Source: [Phialemoniopsis] sp. UDSM-2020
Lineage: Eukaryota; Ascomycota; Sordariomycetes; Thyridiales; Thyridiaceae
NCBI GenBank assembly: GCA_018873225.1
Contig: JAEILZ010000001.1
Coordinates: forward strand, 4,774,001 to 4,838,000
DNA: 64,000 bases
Reading direction: 5' to 3'
Below are positions 23,245 to 35,599 of this stretch, piece after piece (within the stretch, counting starts at the first letter, position 1; each line of letters starts with the position of its first letter). Position numbers and translations under genes: made by a program. The notes under the pieces were generated by a model that searched no databases, was not told the DNA's origin, and worked only from the letters and a program-made list of their open reading frames with translations.

Positions 23245-25933
23245 ATGAACAATATCAACATGGCCAACATGCAAGCCATGGGTGGCCCCGTCGGCAACCC
23301 AATGGCTATGATGAACAACGGCGCAATGGTGCCTCAGGGCGGACCCCGACAGCAGCTCCAGTCCAACGACAACAATAGGACACTGCTCAACACCTACATC
23401 TACGAGTACTTCCTCCGCTATGGCATGTTTGACTGCGCTAGGGCGATGCTCAACAGCGATCAGCAGGTCAAGGTCCAGAAGGACAGCCCTGGCGGTCGTC
23501 GCGACGAGAACGGCAATATCGTCGGCAACGGCGTCGGCGACGATGCCATGGACACCGACTCCAAGGATGACATTGACGCAAAACGGCCCGATGACCTCCC
23601 GGCACCCAACATCCCTATCCCTCTTCCTGATAGCTGCTTTCTCTATGAGTGGTTCTGTCTCTTCTGGGACATGTTCAATGCTCAGAAGGGCAAGGGCGCC
23701 AGCAACCAGGTCAATCAATACGTCACCCACACTCAGGTACGTAGATATCTCAGCTATAGAAGAGACCGTGCGTGCCTTTGCTAACAGATTGCCTAGAACC
23801 AATCCCGGATGAAGCAGACCGCGCAGCAAGACCTGCTGCGCAACATGCGCCCCGACTTCCAGCAGCAGCAGTACATGATGAGGAACATGCCCAACGGCGC
23901 CATGATGAACATGAAGGCTCAGGGCAACAACCTGCAGCGAGCTGCCCTCGCCAACAGCCAGAACAAGTATGTTTGCCATGCCACCCCCGGTGTCTGCTAG
24001 GGATTTCGAATTCGTGACACTAACTTCTCAGTCTCAGTCCGCAAGCTATGCAGGCCCTGCAGCAAAAGCAAGGCCAGATGCAGCGTGACCCTTCTGACAT
24101 GGACGGCAACCGCCAACGACCCTCGTCGCCCGGCTCGGCAGAGAATGCTCCTTCACCATCCAAGCGGCCGCGTCTTGACGGCGGCCCCTTCAACCCCAAC
24201 CAGGCCGGCATGATGCCCAACGGACGACCCGGCGGCGCTCCAGGCATGCAGGGCCAGCAGGTGCCAATGGCCCCCAACCAGCAACAGGTTCAGCAAATGC
24301 TCATGCAGAACGGCATTAACCCGTCGTCTCTGAATCCGGACCAGTTGCAAACTTTTACCAATCAATCCCCGGCTGTTCAGGCAAAGACCATTGCTACGTA
24401 CGCTCAGAACTTACAGCACCACCACAGCAACCAACTCCCGAACAAGCCCATGCCTAACGCTCCTGTCCCCCAGGGTCAAGGCTCACCCATGGTTCCCCAA
24501 GGTCCTGACGGCACTACGCTCAACGCCTACTACAATGCCGGCGAGATGGGAGCCCCCGGCGGCATGCGACCCGGTCCTGGTGGCGCTAACGCTGCCGGCG
24601 GCAGCAACCATGCCCTCCAGGATTACCAGATGCAACTGATGCTTCTCGAGCAACAGAATAAGAAACGGCTCATGATGGCCCGGCAGGAGCAGGATGGAAT
24701 GGGCATCGCGCGACCTGATGGTCAGCCCGCCGGTCCCGGTGGAGCTCCTCCAGGACCCAACGGCCAGCCCTTCCAGGGCACATCCCCTCAAGGACCCCGA
24801 TCCGGTGCCTCCCCGAACCCTGCTGAGCAGATGAAGCGCCAAGCCCAGATGGGTCAGGGCGGCATGGGCTCGCCGCTGCCAGAGGGCGCACAGTCTCGCG
24901 ACTCGCCCAACCCGGTCAATTTCATGGGTGCCAACATGGATCCTACCATGGCCCCCAACTTCTTCAAGGGCATGAACAACATGGACGGCAACATGGTCGC
25001 TGCGCAGATGAATGGCATGCGCCCGCCCAATGCCCACCCCGGCCAGCCCTTCAATGGCCCCATGCATCAGCAGCAGATGATGGCACGCCAACAGCAGGCA
25101 GCTGCTCAAGCAGCACAGCAAGGGCAGCCGCAGCCCGGTCAGCCACAGATGCAGTGGCAGCAGGGAGGCCCCAACGGCGCTCAGATGGGCCCCCAGGGCC
25201 CCCAGGCCCAGCCTGTCCAGGGCACGCCGCAGCAGCGCTCGATGCCGCCACCGTCAGCACCGGCCGCGGGCAACGCCAACCAGAGGAATACATCGTCGCC
25301 GCAGACCACCAATGCCGCGCCGCCCACTCCTCAGCAGTCCAACAAGGCTGCTCCCAAGAAGAAGAACGAGAAGTCCAAGAGCAAGGTATGTACCACAACG
25401 CGTCAAGTATTCCTTTGGCAAAGTACAAAGAGCTAACCAAGCATCTCCAGGCTGCTGCCAACAAGAAGTCAAACTCGAACCTCAACGCGGCTGCTACCCC
25501 TGCAGCGGATGCTCCCGCAGAGGCAGAGGCGACACCGGCCACGCCCATGACCCCGGTCAACCCCGCAGCCAACTTTGGCAAGGGTCAAAACGCCGCCCCG
25601 GCCAACGGCCAGCCTGCCGCTCCCGTACCGCCTGCCGCCGCCGCGCCGATCCAGATCCCTCCTTCGCAGCCGCCACCAGACCCGACTCAGACCTCATTCA
25701 TGGACCAAGCACCTCTGGTAAGCTTTGATGAGTTCCACGACCAGCAGCCGCCCTCGCTGACGGACATGCAGGACTTTGGCGCCATGGACTTTGCAAACCC
25801 GCTCACCTCGGACAACGTCCTCAACGACTTCGACTTCGACTCGTTCCTGCATGACAACGCCGAGGATCCCACGTTCGACTTCAACACGGGTGCCTTCATG
25901 GAGGGCGCTGGCGAGATTGGCACCGGCGAATAG
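23245..25933 (+). CDS. LisH-domain transcriptional regulator of the Flo8/Som1 type
   Basis: Four exons, 23245-23736, 23797-23966, 24032-25385 and 25451-25933, encode 832 residues. Residues about 45-78 form a LisH motif (RTLLNTYIYEYFLRYGMFDC ARAML). CFLYEWFCLFWDMFNAQKGK (131-150) is the second half of the LUFS-like region seen in Flo8 and SSDP proteins. The middle is Met/Asn/Gln/Pro/Gly-rich and low in complexity, with a basic patch SPSKRPRLDGG that could be a nuclear signal. The C-terminus is acidic and aromatic (NDFDFDSFLHDNAEDPTFDF), suited to an activation region. Flo8 in yeast and Som1 in Magnaporthe act downstream of cAMP-PKA in adhesion, morphogenesis and virulence. The acceptor of exon 3 has two adjacent CAG choices (24031 or 24037) that change two residues. 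The long leader suggests post-transcriptional control. Confidence 0.88.
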
Positions 25934-27472
25934 TATTTTGTCGACCAGCTTTTTCTGCAACCCATCTTTTTCGAACCCATCTTTCCCGAACCTTTTTACT
26001 ACCTAATCAACCTCTGAAGCATTCTCGTCATGGCGTTCAGGGTTTTTGTGCACTTCACCTGCGCGGTGCAGGTCCCATCACGCATTTTACTGCATCTTTC
26101 TCATTTTTCCCTGCCTCGGTTGGCCTTGATCAGAGACACAACCCAGTAGATTCAAAAACTCTCGCTTCACCGCATACTTCATGTCTCGGCAGTAGAGAAA
26201 CTTTTTTGTCGTACTTGACTCGACCCTCACAACGCATTTCCTACACTCTTACACACATATATCTGGTCAAGGCGCACTGTTTTCGACGCTTTGCACTTCC
26301 GACTTGCGAATTGGGGTGGCATCATTGTCTCATCATTCGGTTGTCAGGGTACGCCCTGCGCAGTCGATACGAGACCATGGTGTGCTTATTGCATGGCCCA
26401 TGCTTTCAGCGTCTCTTCATGCATATCACACATTCGACGCTTCCCAGTAGTCTTCCGGCACATACGAGCTTACCGACCACAACCATCTCTTGTTGTTGTC
26501 TGGCGGGATCTAGTTCGAGCTGGCAGAAGCTGCTCTAGACGAGTGGTTAGCAAGGCGTTTGTTAATAACAGCTCATCAGAGACGTGGAGCTGCTGGTGAT
26601 CACAACCTTGTCTGTAGCAAGCGAGGTTTGGGTTGTCGCTTCAGTCTCCTATGCATGCTCTCTAGGGACGGACGTAATCTAGGGAGGCAGGGGTTGGTGG
26701 AATTCCCAATGGTATCTCTTTGTCTTTGTCCTGGCATTACCGGCGGAGGATTATCCCGTGTATCTATTGTTTTCTTCCAAAAAAGAAAGTTGCTTTTTGT
26801 TCCTCGGGCGGGCGGCTGGAGCGGCGGGACAGGGGCGGTTGGTGGAAAGGAACTGCGATGTTGGGTTGTTGGGCTCTTTTTTTGTGTTTTTCCTGTCCTG
26901 AACCCTTTGTTTTAGGTGTTTCTCGAGTCCCCGAAACTTTGCGCGGTGTTCTGAACTCTTTTTCAAGTTGTTGCTCTTTTTGTTTTGTTCATGTCGTGCT
27001 GTCCCCCACATCGTCGCTTTTCTACTTGTGTTTGGCTTTTTGCTTTTTTCCCATTCTTGTTCTGCAGTCGAAAGCGGACGATGTCTTTGCTTTTTTTGTC
27101 TTGCACACACATCCTTAACTCTCCTGTGCGACTATTGGAAAGGCTGACAATGTCATATGGTTTACGATCTTGACTGTGAGATGGTGTCTTACTTTGTTGA
27201 AATGGTGACTTTGTGTACTGTGATACGTGAACTTCTTTCCTGAGTGATATGATTGTCGTGTGCCACAACAAGGGTTGAAAACTAATGTGAATAATTTGCA
27301 GCTGCCTAGAAAGCCTTGAGGTTGAACCTGTCAATCCAATGGCATGCAGAGGCAAGCCTAAGCTGCGCCCAATGATTGAATGCTAATTATACCTCAATCG
27401 AAAGCCGAGGTCAAACAACATCGGGCTTTCTTTATGTCCTGATAATAAACCTAATCTATCAAGACTATCCGA
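25934..27472. other. Intergenic 1.5 kb between convergent Flo8/Som1-like and HET genes
   Basis: Mostly T-rich plus-strand sequence (26750-27150) fitting 3' untranslated and flanking DNA. Frames of up to 132 codons there are Phe/Ser/Leu-rich because of the T-richness and carry no domain. Confidence 0.55.
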
Positions 27473-29404
27473 TCAATAGATGATAATTTCCTGTTCTTGA
27501 ACATCCCAGTCCACCCAGTCTTTACCCTTTTCGGTTCCAAAATTGGTGAAAGTCGTGAAGCCTCCGTATCCCTCAGGCTGCCATAAATCTTTCCCAGGCA
27601 TATATGCTGGTCCAATACATTGATATGTACATACTTCACCCGATGCTGTGCAGCGAAGAATGTGAGGGGCTCCGGCGCCAAACAGAATGCAGCAGAGATC
27701 ACCTGGTTCGGCCATATCTGGGACAATGGCGAAGTAGCCACATCTGGTCACTGCAAGCTTTCGACCACGACAACACGTATCTATAAGCCCAAGAACAGCC
27801 TGGAGCAGGTTGTCTGGGGAAAAGGCTTGACGGTCCCCAAGATCGCGATTACCAAAATCTGCTCCCAGGCTGTGAAGGTGTCGAAAGAAGGCATTGCGCG
27901 CCTTTGGCATATCAGACGCGGGGACAGGAAGAATCCGATTCCGCGTCAAAGCAGTGACGAACATCCAATGCAATAATTCGTCGGGATATGCATGACGGGA
28001 CGTCTCTGAAATCGCCAAAACCCAATTCCAAATTTGAGCCAACATGACGGAAGAGATGCTGTCAACCGCTGCAGGATTATATGTAATGCTGTCGCTGATA
28101 TGTTTGATCTCACCAACGATGACACCTTGAGCAACAAGAGTATTGTCATGACGTAACCTGACTCTTGGGACGCTTCCTGTCCTGGAAGTGAATTTTGGAT
28201 CGGCCTCCATGGCACCAGGGCAGAGTTTGTCCCATCGCGGAACCCATGACGGAAAGGTTGGGGATGAAGAGCGTGTCGAGGACGAAGGGGGTAGTACCGA
28301 CAGTGATAGAACCTCCGGAACAGCCCAGACATGTCCTAGCAACGATAGGTCGCCGGTCAGCTCAATATATTCTCTTGCGAATTGTAAATAAACATCCAAA
28401 AAGGGCCGGGTGTAGTCTGGCTCAAGGCGAAGACAGTAATTTGCAGCAAACTTGTCACCGTAGCTGGCAAGTGCGTAAATACGGTCGCGCTCATCTCCAA
28501 GATTTTGAGAACGAAAACAATCCAATATAAAGAGCCAAGTAATGTCGACTCTTAAACCCAGCAGAGTGGCCAGCTCTATGTGCCGATGGCTGAATGATAT
28601 CAGATGCAACGGTGAAAGGGCGGCGAATGATGCCAGGTTGCGTCTTGCAAAACCCCAGCAGAAGGCTTGCACGAAATTGTTCCACTCAAGCCGACTGGAG
28701 CCCCATAGAACTTGTGCTGTCTTTGCTAGAGCTGCTTCTTGCACGACCCACCCTCTCTCAAACCATTCTAACGACATGAGTTGAACAAGCGACGACCAGC
28801 GCGGGTCTCTGGGTAAGTTGTCTGTAGGCTCTGGCCAAGGGAAGCCGTGCACTATGATATCCGGGCCGGTGGCGAGATAAGCTTCAATCATGTCGTTCAC
28901 GTCCTCGACAAGCGACACAGCATCATCACCCTGGCCATCTTTGTCGGGACCGAGGCAAATCAGCACACGTCTGGCTAGGCCGTAGATTTCACCCATCATC
29001 TGGACTTGGTGGCCACGCTCTTGGGGGTTGTTTTGATTCATGCATATCGCGTCCGCCCAGATTCTGCGCTTCTTATCCGACAAGCGAACGGTCCGCAGCG
29101 CGTGCTCGAGATTCCGTGTTATCAGCATGGTCTTTGTGCCGCAACTCATGGTAGCCATGTCGACTTTGCTGCCCCAGACGTAGGAGATGGCCTCCACCTT
29201 CCGCATGCTGCGAAGGCGGGCAACGTGGATCTGAGCAGAGAGTGGATCGTCCCATTCTCCGCTGTTCAGGACGAGGTAGCGAAGATACTTCCCAGTGGGT
29301 AGGTCACAGTAGGTGTAATTTGCGTTGGTGCTGCGTTTGTTTGTCACCCACTCGTTCGGTTGAGTTCGTTTCGCCACCAGGGTGGTTCGACCTGCTTCGG
29401 ACAT
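27473..29404 (-). CDS. HET-domain (heterokaryon incompatibility-type) protein
   Basis: Single-exon gene of 643 residues from the ATG at 29402-29404. HET hallmarks in order: VEAISYVWGSKVD (around 70-82), NLEHALRTVRLSDKKRRIWA leading into WADAICMNQNNPQERGHQV (116-134), and MGEIYGLARRVLICLGPDKD. The C-terminal part has the accompanying motif CGYFAIVPDMAEPGDLCCIL and GAPHILRC, ending in a GPAYMPG element. HET domains are associated in fungi with non-self recognition and programmed cell death on heterokaryon formation. No partner NLR or SNARE-like gene is adjacent. It is AT-richer and less codon-biased than neighbouring housekeeping genes, as is usual for this fast-evolving family. Specificity cannot be inferred. 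Confidence 0.92.
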   Translation of the reverse strand: MSEAGRTTLVAKRTQPNEWVTNKRSTNANYTYCDLPTGKYLRYLVLNSGEWDDPLSAQIHVARLRSMRKVEAISYVWGSKVDMATMSCGTKTMLITRNLEHALRTVRLSDKKRRIWADAICMNQNNPQERGHQVQMMGEIYGLARRVLICLGPDKDGQGDDAVSLVEDVNDMIEAYLATGPDIIVHGFPWPEPTDNLPRDPRWSSLVQLMSLEWFERGWVVQEAALAKTAQVLWGSSRLEWNNFVQAFCWGFARRNLASFAALSPLHLISFSHRHIELATLLGLRVDITWLFILDCFRSQNLGDERDRIYALASYGDKFAANYCLRLEPDYTRPFLDVYLQFAREYIELTGDLSLLGHVWAVPEVLSLSVLPPSSSTRSSSPTFPSWVPRWDKLCPGAMEADPKFTSRTGSVPRVRLRHDNTLVAQGVIVGEIKHISDSITYNPAAVDSISSVMLAQIWNWVLAISETSRHAYPDELLHWMFVTALTRNRILPVPASDMPKARNAFFRHLHSLGADFGNRDLGDRQAFSPDNLLQAVLGLIDTCCRGRKLAVTRCGYFAIVPDMAEPGDLCCILFGAGAPHILRCTASGEVCTYQCIGPAYMPGKDLWQPEGYGGFTTFTNFGTEKGKDWVDWDVQEQEIIIY

Positions 29405-31178
29405 GATGGAGAAATTGATTGCGGATAAAGGTGGCTGTACTCGGATGACCTGACTATGGCCTAATGGAGAGGTGAGAGAAGATGGCGAGCTGTGGAAATG
29501 TTTGGTGTTGAATACCGTGCTTTGGAGGAATGGATCAGGCTGAGAAACTGACGATTATGGTTAGCATGATTCTTGGAGGCATCACGTGGTGAGGAATGGG
29601 CGGCAAGCCAGCCAATTGCATCGTAATAGAGAAGGCTGCAAGGAGCTTTCGAGTTGACCAATGGAGGCGAGAAAACCCGGCACTTTCATGCAGTGCTGCC
29701 TGGGGAGGTCAGGCTCTGTGCATATAGATTTAATGATATCTTGAGAATCTTTCTCGCGCATTGTTTCGAGCGTTTGCCGTGTCGGTGACATGTTTACGAA
29801 GCTCACACATGTATCCTGCCAAGTCAGGATTCGCATGAGTAGTAGAAGTATTGTAGAAAACCGTACAGACCTAACTTCTGGAGAATATCAGGTTTGAGCA
29901 ACTATGATTAGAGCAGGAGAAAAGCCTGAATTTACCACACTACGAGTTGCAAAACAGTTGTTGTATTCCTCACTCAGTATTCCCGGTCAGGCCTCAACTC
30001 GATTTACATCTCCATGCTGGTTATCCTGTGAAGATTGGATCAGATCCCTCCGGATCGACAACTTACCCACCTTCGAATCACTGGCGGACAGGGGCCTTGT
30101 TGCTGCAGTGCTTGGGATCAAATAGAAGGACATTTGCTCTCCTGTCCGTCAGAATATCAATTCCTGAAAATACTCGAGATTATGCTAAGCTGAGCCGTGG
30201 TGTGGGAGAAAAATGCCAAGCAAACAACCGTCTCGTGTCAGAGGTAGCCACCAGACCAGGAATCTCTCATTTGCACCATCCGCCTGAACTAGCAAAGAAT
30301 TCAATATCATCATTTGACCATTACCGTTTTCCTTTTCTTCAGTTTGCCCTTCTGGCTGAAGACCGGCGGTTTGAACTAGCCGGAAGCGAAAGAGGTGGCA
30401 AAGATGGGGTTGGGCTTAGTATTGTTCTCTCGACTCAAACACCACGATTCTTTGACGATGCTTAGTATTGTTCTCTGAATCGGCCACTTAGCACAAAGCT
30501 AAAAATGGCAAATGCCCATCTCGCCTATTTTGATATATCCAATGCTCTCCGCGAGTGACTGGTCTTGAGAGTCTCATCTGTCACTTGTCAGCTATTTTGC
30601 GACGGTATGAAACGTCTGGGCTTGCGTACACCATTATCTCACGCACGAAGAATGGGATGAGGAAATTGGAATCTCAGGAGTCAAGATAGGAGAGGCGGCG
30701 AAATAAAACCCTGGAAGGGGATCATTCTCAAAACTTCTCTTCCAATCTTTCAATCTTTACGACAACCTCTGGAAGATCTCGATATCTCGAACAAGTCTCA
30801 CCGTCTCTCGTGGACGCGAAGAGCGTTTCAAAGACTGATTCCGTCTGCAATTCGCAATATCGCTAGCAATCACAAACTTCTGCCAATGTAAGTCAGAGTC
30901 CCCTCCTTATTTTATTACCAGATACCAAGTGGATGTGCATGCCGATTCTTCGGGAGAAAGGGGTAGCACAGCAGCTGCCAGAGCTGCCGTGTCACATCTC
31001 GATCTACACATCTACCGATGCAAGATTTCACGAGCATTGGGTGCAGATATGCTCGCTCAGTTTGTTTCATCCTGTGGAGAGTGCTAATACCATATTTAGT
31101 CCACTCGTCGACATCCATTTCTCCCACAAACACCCCTGGCCAGACTCAGTGGAAACAACTCTGAAAAGCACCACGACT
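29405..31178. other. Intergenic: HET upstream region and ste2 promoter/leader
   Basis: Divergent spacer without a supported gene. A 172-codon frame at 29947-30465 has no domain. The ste2 side has an A/T-rich GAAATAAAAC element near 30698-30707, then a C/A/T-rich leader exon (about 30735-30887), then a probable leader intron. Confidence 0.55.
30888..31099 (+). other. Probable 5' leader intron of the ste2 gene
   Basis: GTAAGTCAG donor at 30888, branch-like TGCTAATAC at 31081-31090 and ATTTAG acceptor at 31094-31099. Removing it deletes an upstream ATG at 30933 that is in frame with the receptor, leaving the ATG at 31179 as the first in-frame start. Confidence 0.55.
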
Positions 31179-32586
31179 ATGGCCTCCCTCAGTCCCTCAG
31201 AGATGGAAGACCCATCCACCCAGTCCATCCCCCTCCTCGTCCCCCTGCCCGACGGCACGGTCGAGACGTACCCCATCCCGATCCCGGAAATCGACCTCAT
31301 GTACCGCATCTCCACCACCTCGGCCATCACATACGCCTGCCAGATCGGCGCCTCCATCGTCATGCTCCTAGTCGTCCTGGGCATGACGCCGATGCAGCGC
31401 ATCCTGCAGTCCACCACAGCCCGCGTCAACGTCGCCTCGCTAGCCCTCTCGGTCGTCCGCTGCACCCTGCTCGCCGTCTGGTTCCAGTCTTCGTACATGG
31501 AGTTCTTCGTGCTTTTCTCCGGCACGCCCGCTACCCCCGCCGCGACGCGCCTGTCCGTCGTCGCTACCCTGTGCGCCGTCTTCCAGACCGCGCTGGTCCA
31601 GTGGGCGCTGTGCATCCAGGCCTGGTCCATGGTGCAGCTGTGGCAGTTGCGCATGCGCATGGCCGCCGTCGTCCTGTCTGTCATACTCGTTTTACTGGCC
31701 CTAGGCTTCAAGGCCGCGTCCGTGGCGCTGCAGGTCAAGGCCGTGCTGGACGACGTGCCGGCGGGCCAGAACGGCGGGCAGTGGGTGCGCATGGCGGACC
31801 TCGTCTGCGGCACGGTCAACGTCGTCTGGTTCTGCGCGCTGTTTGTCGCGCGGCTCGCGTACCACATGTGGAAGCACCGCAGCATGCTGCCTTCGGCGCG
31901 CGGAGCGTCGGCGATGGAGGTGCTTGTTATGACGAATGGTGTCTTGATGGTTGTACCTGGTAAGTTATCTCCGCGTCAGTTTGTGATCGCTCAAAGACAC
32001 AATTGCTGACTTATGGCCTGGTTTTGTAGTCATTTTTGCTGGCCTGCAATTTAACGAGTCCATCACGTTCGAGCCGGGCTCCCTCGTTCTCACATCAGTG
32101 GTCATCATTCTGCCTCTGGGCACGCTCATCGCCGCCCGCATCGCCACAAAGAGCAGCGGCTCCGGTGGAAACGGTGGACAGGGTGGCTACGGATCATCGG
32201 GCAACACGACTGGAAAGCGCCAGCTGCACAGCTCCGCTGCGAGCCGGGGCGCCACGCTTGTGAGCAATGGAAGTAGCACTGGCGGACTGAAACAGCACGT
32301 CAAAAACAAGACTTCGTGGTCGCACAACTCGACCAGAAGCCTAAACCCTCATGGCTCCCAGGAGGACACGGTCTACGCTGGCAAGCCGGCGGCTGGCACT
32401 TGGCATCACCACGCCACAGCGGCAAGCAGGGAGATGCCTAGCCGCGGTGATGCTTACATGATGCGGAATCTCAGCCACGATGATATCGATGACGAGGACG
32501 AGGATCTAGAGAGACAGATGCGTAGAGTTGGCGGAGGCATCTCTGTGAAGAAGGAGTTTGGATCTACGGTCGAGTCGCGCCGTTAG
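31179..32586 (+). CDS. ste2: Alpha-factor-type pheromone receptor Ste2 (class D GPCR)
   Basis: Two exons, 31179-31959 and 32030-32586, give 445 residues. Seven hydrophobic helices can be traced: TSAITYACQIGASIVMLLVV, VNVASLALSVVRCTLLAVWF, VATLCAVFQTALVQWALCIQ, MAAVVLSVILVLLALGFKAA, DLVCGTVNVVWFCALFVARL, VLVMTNGVLMVVPVIFAGLQ and SLVLTSVVIILPLGTLIAAR. The helix 6 proline and the G-S-x-x-L-T-S-V-V-I-x-L-P-L-G-T-L helix 7 are diagnostic of fungal Ste2 proteins. The tail of about 145 residues is Gly/Ser/His/Asp-rich, as in receptors regulated by tail phosphorylation. The protein senses the alpha-factor-like peptide at the plasma membrane and signals through a Gpa1/MAPK pathway for mating and hyphal chemotropism. 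An in-frame upstream extension of 82 codons is rejected because it lies in a probable leader intron. Confidence 0.93.
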
Positions 32587-33729
32587 AGGAGAGGAAGGTT
32601 GATAGCCACGAGATTGGATTGCTATGGCAATTGAAATTTTATGCTTGAAGAGGGGGAGAGGACTTGTGGTACACGGAAGAGCGAGTCTTGTTTACATTCA
32701 TTGCGAGCACCTGGACGGGGCTTCTCCTTTATACTTTCATATTCTTTTATTGGCAGTGTGGTAGTAATATAAGGGCAGCACAGTTTATAAATTCTGCTCC
32801 GCTGAATCCAACCCCATACAAAAACAACATCGTTCAAACTGGCCGGGAGACTTGACATACATGCATTCACGAGGCTTGATTGGGGGCAAAGCCAATGCTG
32901 ATGGGGCAGGATTAGGTACCAACTTAGTGACAGCTGCTCAATGACAAGCATCCTTAGCAATTCAATCGCAACGAACTTGAGCGCCCTACACGAGTCTCTT
33001 ATATATTGAGGCTTTGTGAACGACTGCAATTTGTCAGATGCAAACTTCTGCAGAAGTGATGGTAGGGTCGGATTTCGTTGAGTGCACAAGGGTAGTGAGA
33101 TAATCGATTCCGTGCTTGGAATCAACTATGCGAGGCTGTGTGTGGGCTTTGCTATTTCATATTCACACAGTTGGAAATGTAAGCCCAACAACCGCCAAGA
33201 CAAATCGATGCGACCTCGTTCGCAGTTCGCACACTTCTTTCAATATCTAAACTAGGTGGTGGGACTTGGTGCAGATCTCCTTTGTTGTCCAGGAACATGA
33301 CTCGACAAAGATCATCACCATGTCTCGGTCTTTGGTGTTTGGCGCTGAAAGCCATCTCCACCATATTGGGATCATGAGACAGAGGGAGGTAGGGTCACCA
33401 GTGGTAGGAAATTGAACGATAAAAGCACGTTCTTTCGCTGCTGCGTCCGAGAGACGCACTAAGTAGGCGACATTTCACTTCATGTTCATCACCAGCACCA
33501 CAGTCATCCCAATGGATGAACATGATACTGAACATGAATATGAGATGATCTCAACGAGCCTCCCAACAACATTCCCCCCTTTGTCTGCACTGTTTGCTTG
33601 CTGTGCCTTGCATAAATTCTCGCTGTTTGATTGCCATCTTCGCTTTCAAATCTTCCTAAAAATCAGAGCAGTCTGCAAAACTCGTTTCACTTCACACCAA
33701 CAAGCCACGATACCCACAAAGCATCAACA
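32587..33729. other. Intergenic 1.1 kb between ste2 and the DUF1996 gene
   Basis: AT-rich 3' flank of ste2 (32620-33200), then the promoter of the DUF1996 gene, with a C/A-rich leader at about 33690-33729. No supported gene. Confidence 0.6.
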
Positions 33730-34951
33730 ATGACTGCAAACGATCGATTCATCATGATGCTCATGACAGCTTTAGTCATGGGCCTCTTTCCTGCCGCTCA
33801 CGCCTACTGGATCTTGGGCTGTGGTCGCCCGGTCGTTACCGAGCGTCTAGATCCCATCATGCAGCCTGGCCAAGTCCCCTCCTCGCACGTCCACGCGGTT
33901 ATGGGAGGCAACGCCTTTAGTGCCAATATGCCCACCAACGAGAACACCACCCAGAACTCGACCTGCACTACTTGTGTGGTTACGAAGGACCTGTCAAACT
34001 ACTGGGTTCCAAACTTGTATTTCCACGATCCCAAGAATGGCAGCTTCATCTCTGTCAAGAACGCCGGCGGCATGAATATCTACTATGAGTAAGCGACCCG
34101 TATCTTGTGGAGTTGAGCTGCTGCTGACAACCTGTAAACAGACAACGTATCGATCCAAAGGATCCCCAGTATTCCTCCGGAATCCACGCCTTCCCGCCAG
34201 GCTTTCGAATGGTTGCCGGCGACCCCTTCCTACGCAATATCACTTCTGATCCTCCCAGCCTCGAGCAGGCCGCCATTACCTTTGCCTGCCTCTCCTCGAC
34301 CCCCGGTCCACAGACCAATGGTCTTCCTGACCGAAAGTGCAATAACGGCCTGCGAGTCCAGGTCTCGTTCCCGTCGTGCTGGGATGGCAAGAACCTCAAT
34401 TCGGCAGACCACAAGAGCCACATGGCATATCCTTCGCTCATGGATAATGGTATCTGCCCTGATAGCCACCCAGTTCGCCTGATGTATCTGTTCTACGAGG
34501 TTATGTACTCCGTAGATCAGTTTGATCACCTGTGGACTGAAGGCCAGGGCAAGCAGCCTTTTGTGTTCTCAAACGGGTAAGTCTTTATTCTCATAAAATC
34601 ATCCTCGCCATCTTAGGCTGTCCAAGTTTAGGTAGTGGGATAACCTCTCTCCAACAAACATGAACTAACAAAATTCATAGTGATCCCACTGGCTACGGCT
34701 ACCACGGCGACTTTCTCAACGGATGGGATGTGAAGCTGTTACACCAGGCCATCGACACCTGTGGCGATAAGACGGGCGGAGACATTCACAAGTGTGAGGT
34801 CTTCAAGCCGCATCTGCAGGATGGAAAGGAGCAGAACAAGTGCAACAAACCGACGGAGGTCCAGGAGCAGACCTCCGGTGCACTGAGCAAGCTGCCTGGC
34901 TGCAACCCGATCCAGAAGGGACCGGAGCGAGCTGTCCAGCACAAGTGCTAA
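33730..34951 (+). CDS. Secreted DUF1996 protein
   Basis: Three exons, 33730-34088, 34142-34576 and 34681-34951, encode 354 residues. Residues 1-25 form a signal peptide (hydrophobic MMLMTALVMGLFPAAHA, cleavage after AHA) followed by YWILGCGRPVVTERLDPIM. The DUF1996 core follows: GQVPSSHVHAVMGGNAFS, STCTTCVVTKDLSNYWVPNL, FPPGFRMVAGDP, VQVSFPSCWDGKNLNS, SHMAYP and CPDSHPVRLMYLFYEVMYS. Many Cys and His are conserved. DUF1996 proteins are extracellular or wall-associated in fungi, sometimes fused to WSC domains; the biochemical role is unknown. No WSC domain or GPI signal is seen here: the C-terminus is a soluble Cys-containing tail. It is plausibly an extracellular enzyme or a wall-binding protein. 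Confidence 0.92.
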
Positions 34952-35599
34952 TTACAGCATGTGGAGAAATTTTGGAGCAGGAAAGAAAGACAGTGACCCG
35001 AGTTAGGCATTCCTCCGTCTATGATCTTTTCGGGGATCGCGAGACAAAGTAGAGACAGGTCAATGCAACAGAGAGCGTAAACTAAGAGACACAAAGGATC
35101 GCATGCATGTACACACTCTTGGAGGGACATGATCCCATGACCTAGGCGTGAACAATTCTCACATCGACGTATGGCCTACCCACCTGTCCTGCAGAGCTGA
35201 TCATCTCATCGTGACGAATTCGAGGTTGCTGGAACGAGAACAGCTGCTGTGTGCGCTGCGAGATGCGGAGGAGGCGGCAAATGATGACCACAAGCACTCG
35301 GAACACTGGAAATAACCATCGATATTGCGGCGCATGGTTCGAACGCCCTTTGTATTAGACTTGAATCACAGCTGAAGCCGTTTGCCGTGATGTCCAAGCA
35401 ATCTAAAGCGAATCTCCTATCCCTTCATTCTTCCCATCTAATGTACAGCCGTGACCATCATATAATACAGTGTTTGGTATGCAGATTGTTGGAGATTTGC
35501 GATCAAGCCCCGCGAGGCATCTTCGGGAGGTTTAGTTCATCCTTTGTGGTGCATTAGCAAAGTAGTCTCGGTCGGGAAAATCGGGGTCACAGGGGGGAC
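34952..35599. other. Intergenic between convergent DUF1996 and tom6-like genes
   Basis: 3' flanks of two convergent genes. Small frames without domains. Nothing else seen. Confidence 0.6.
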
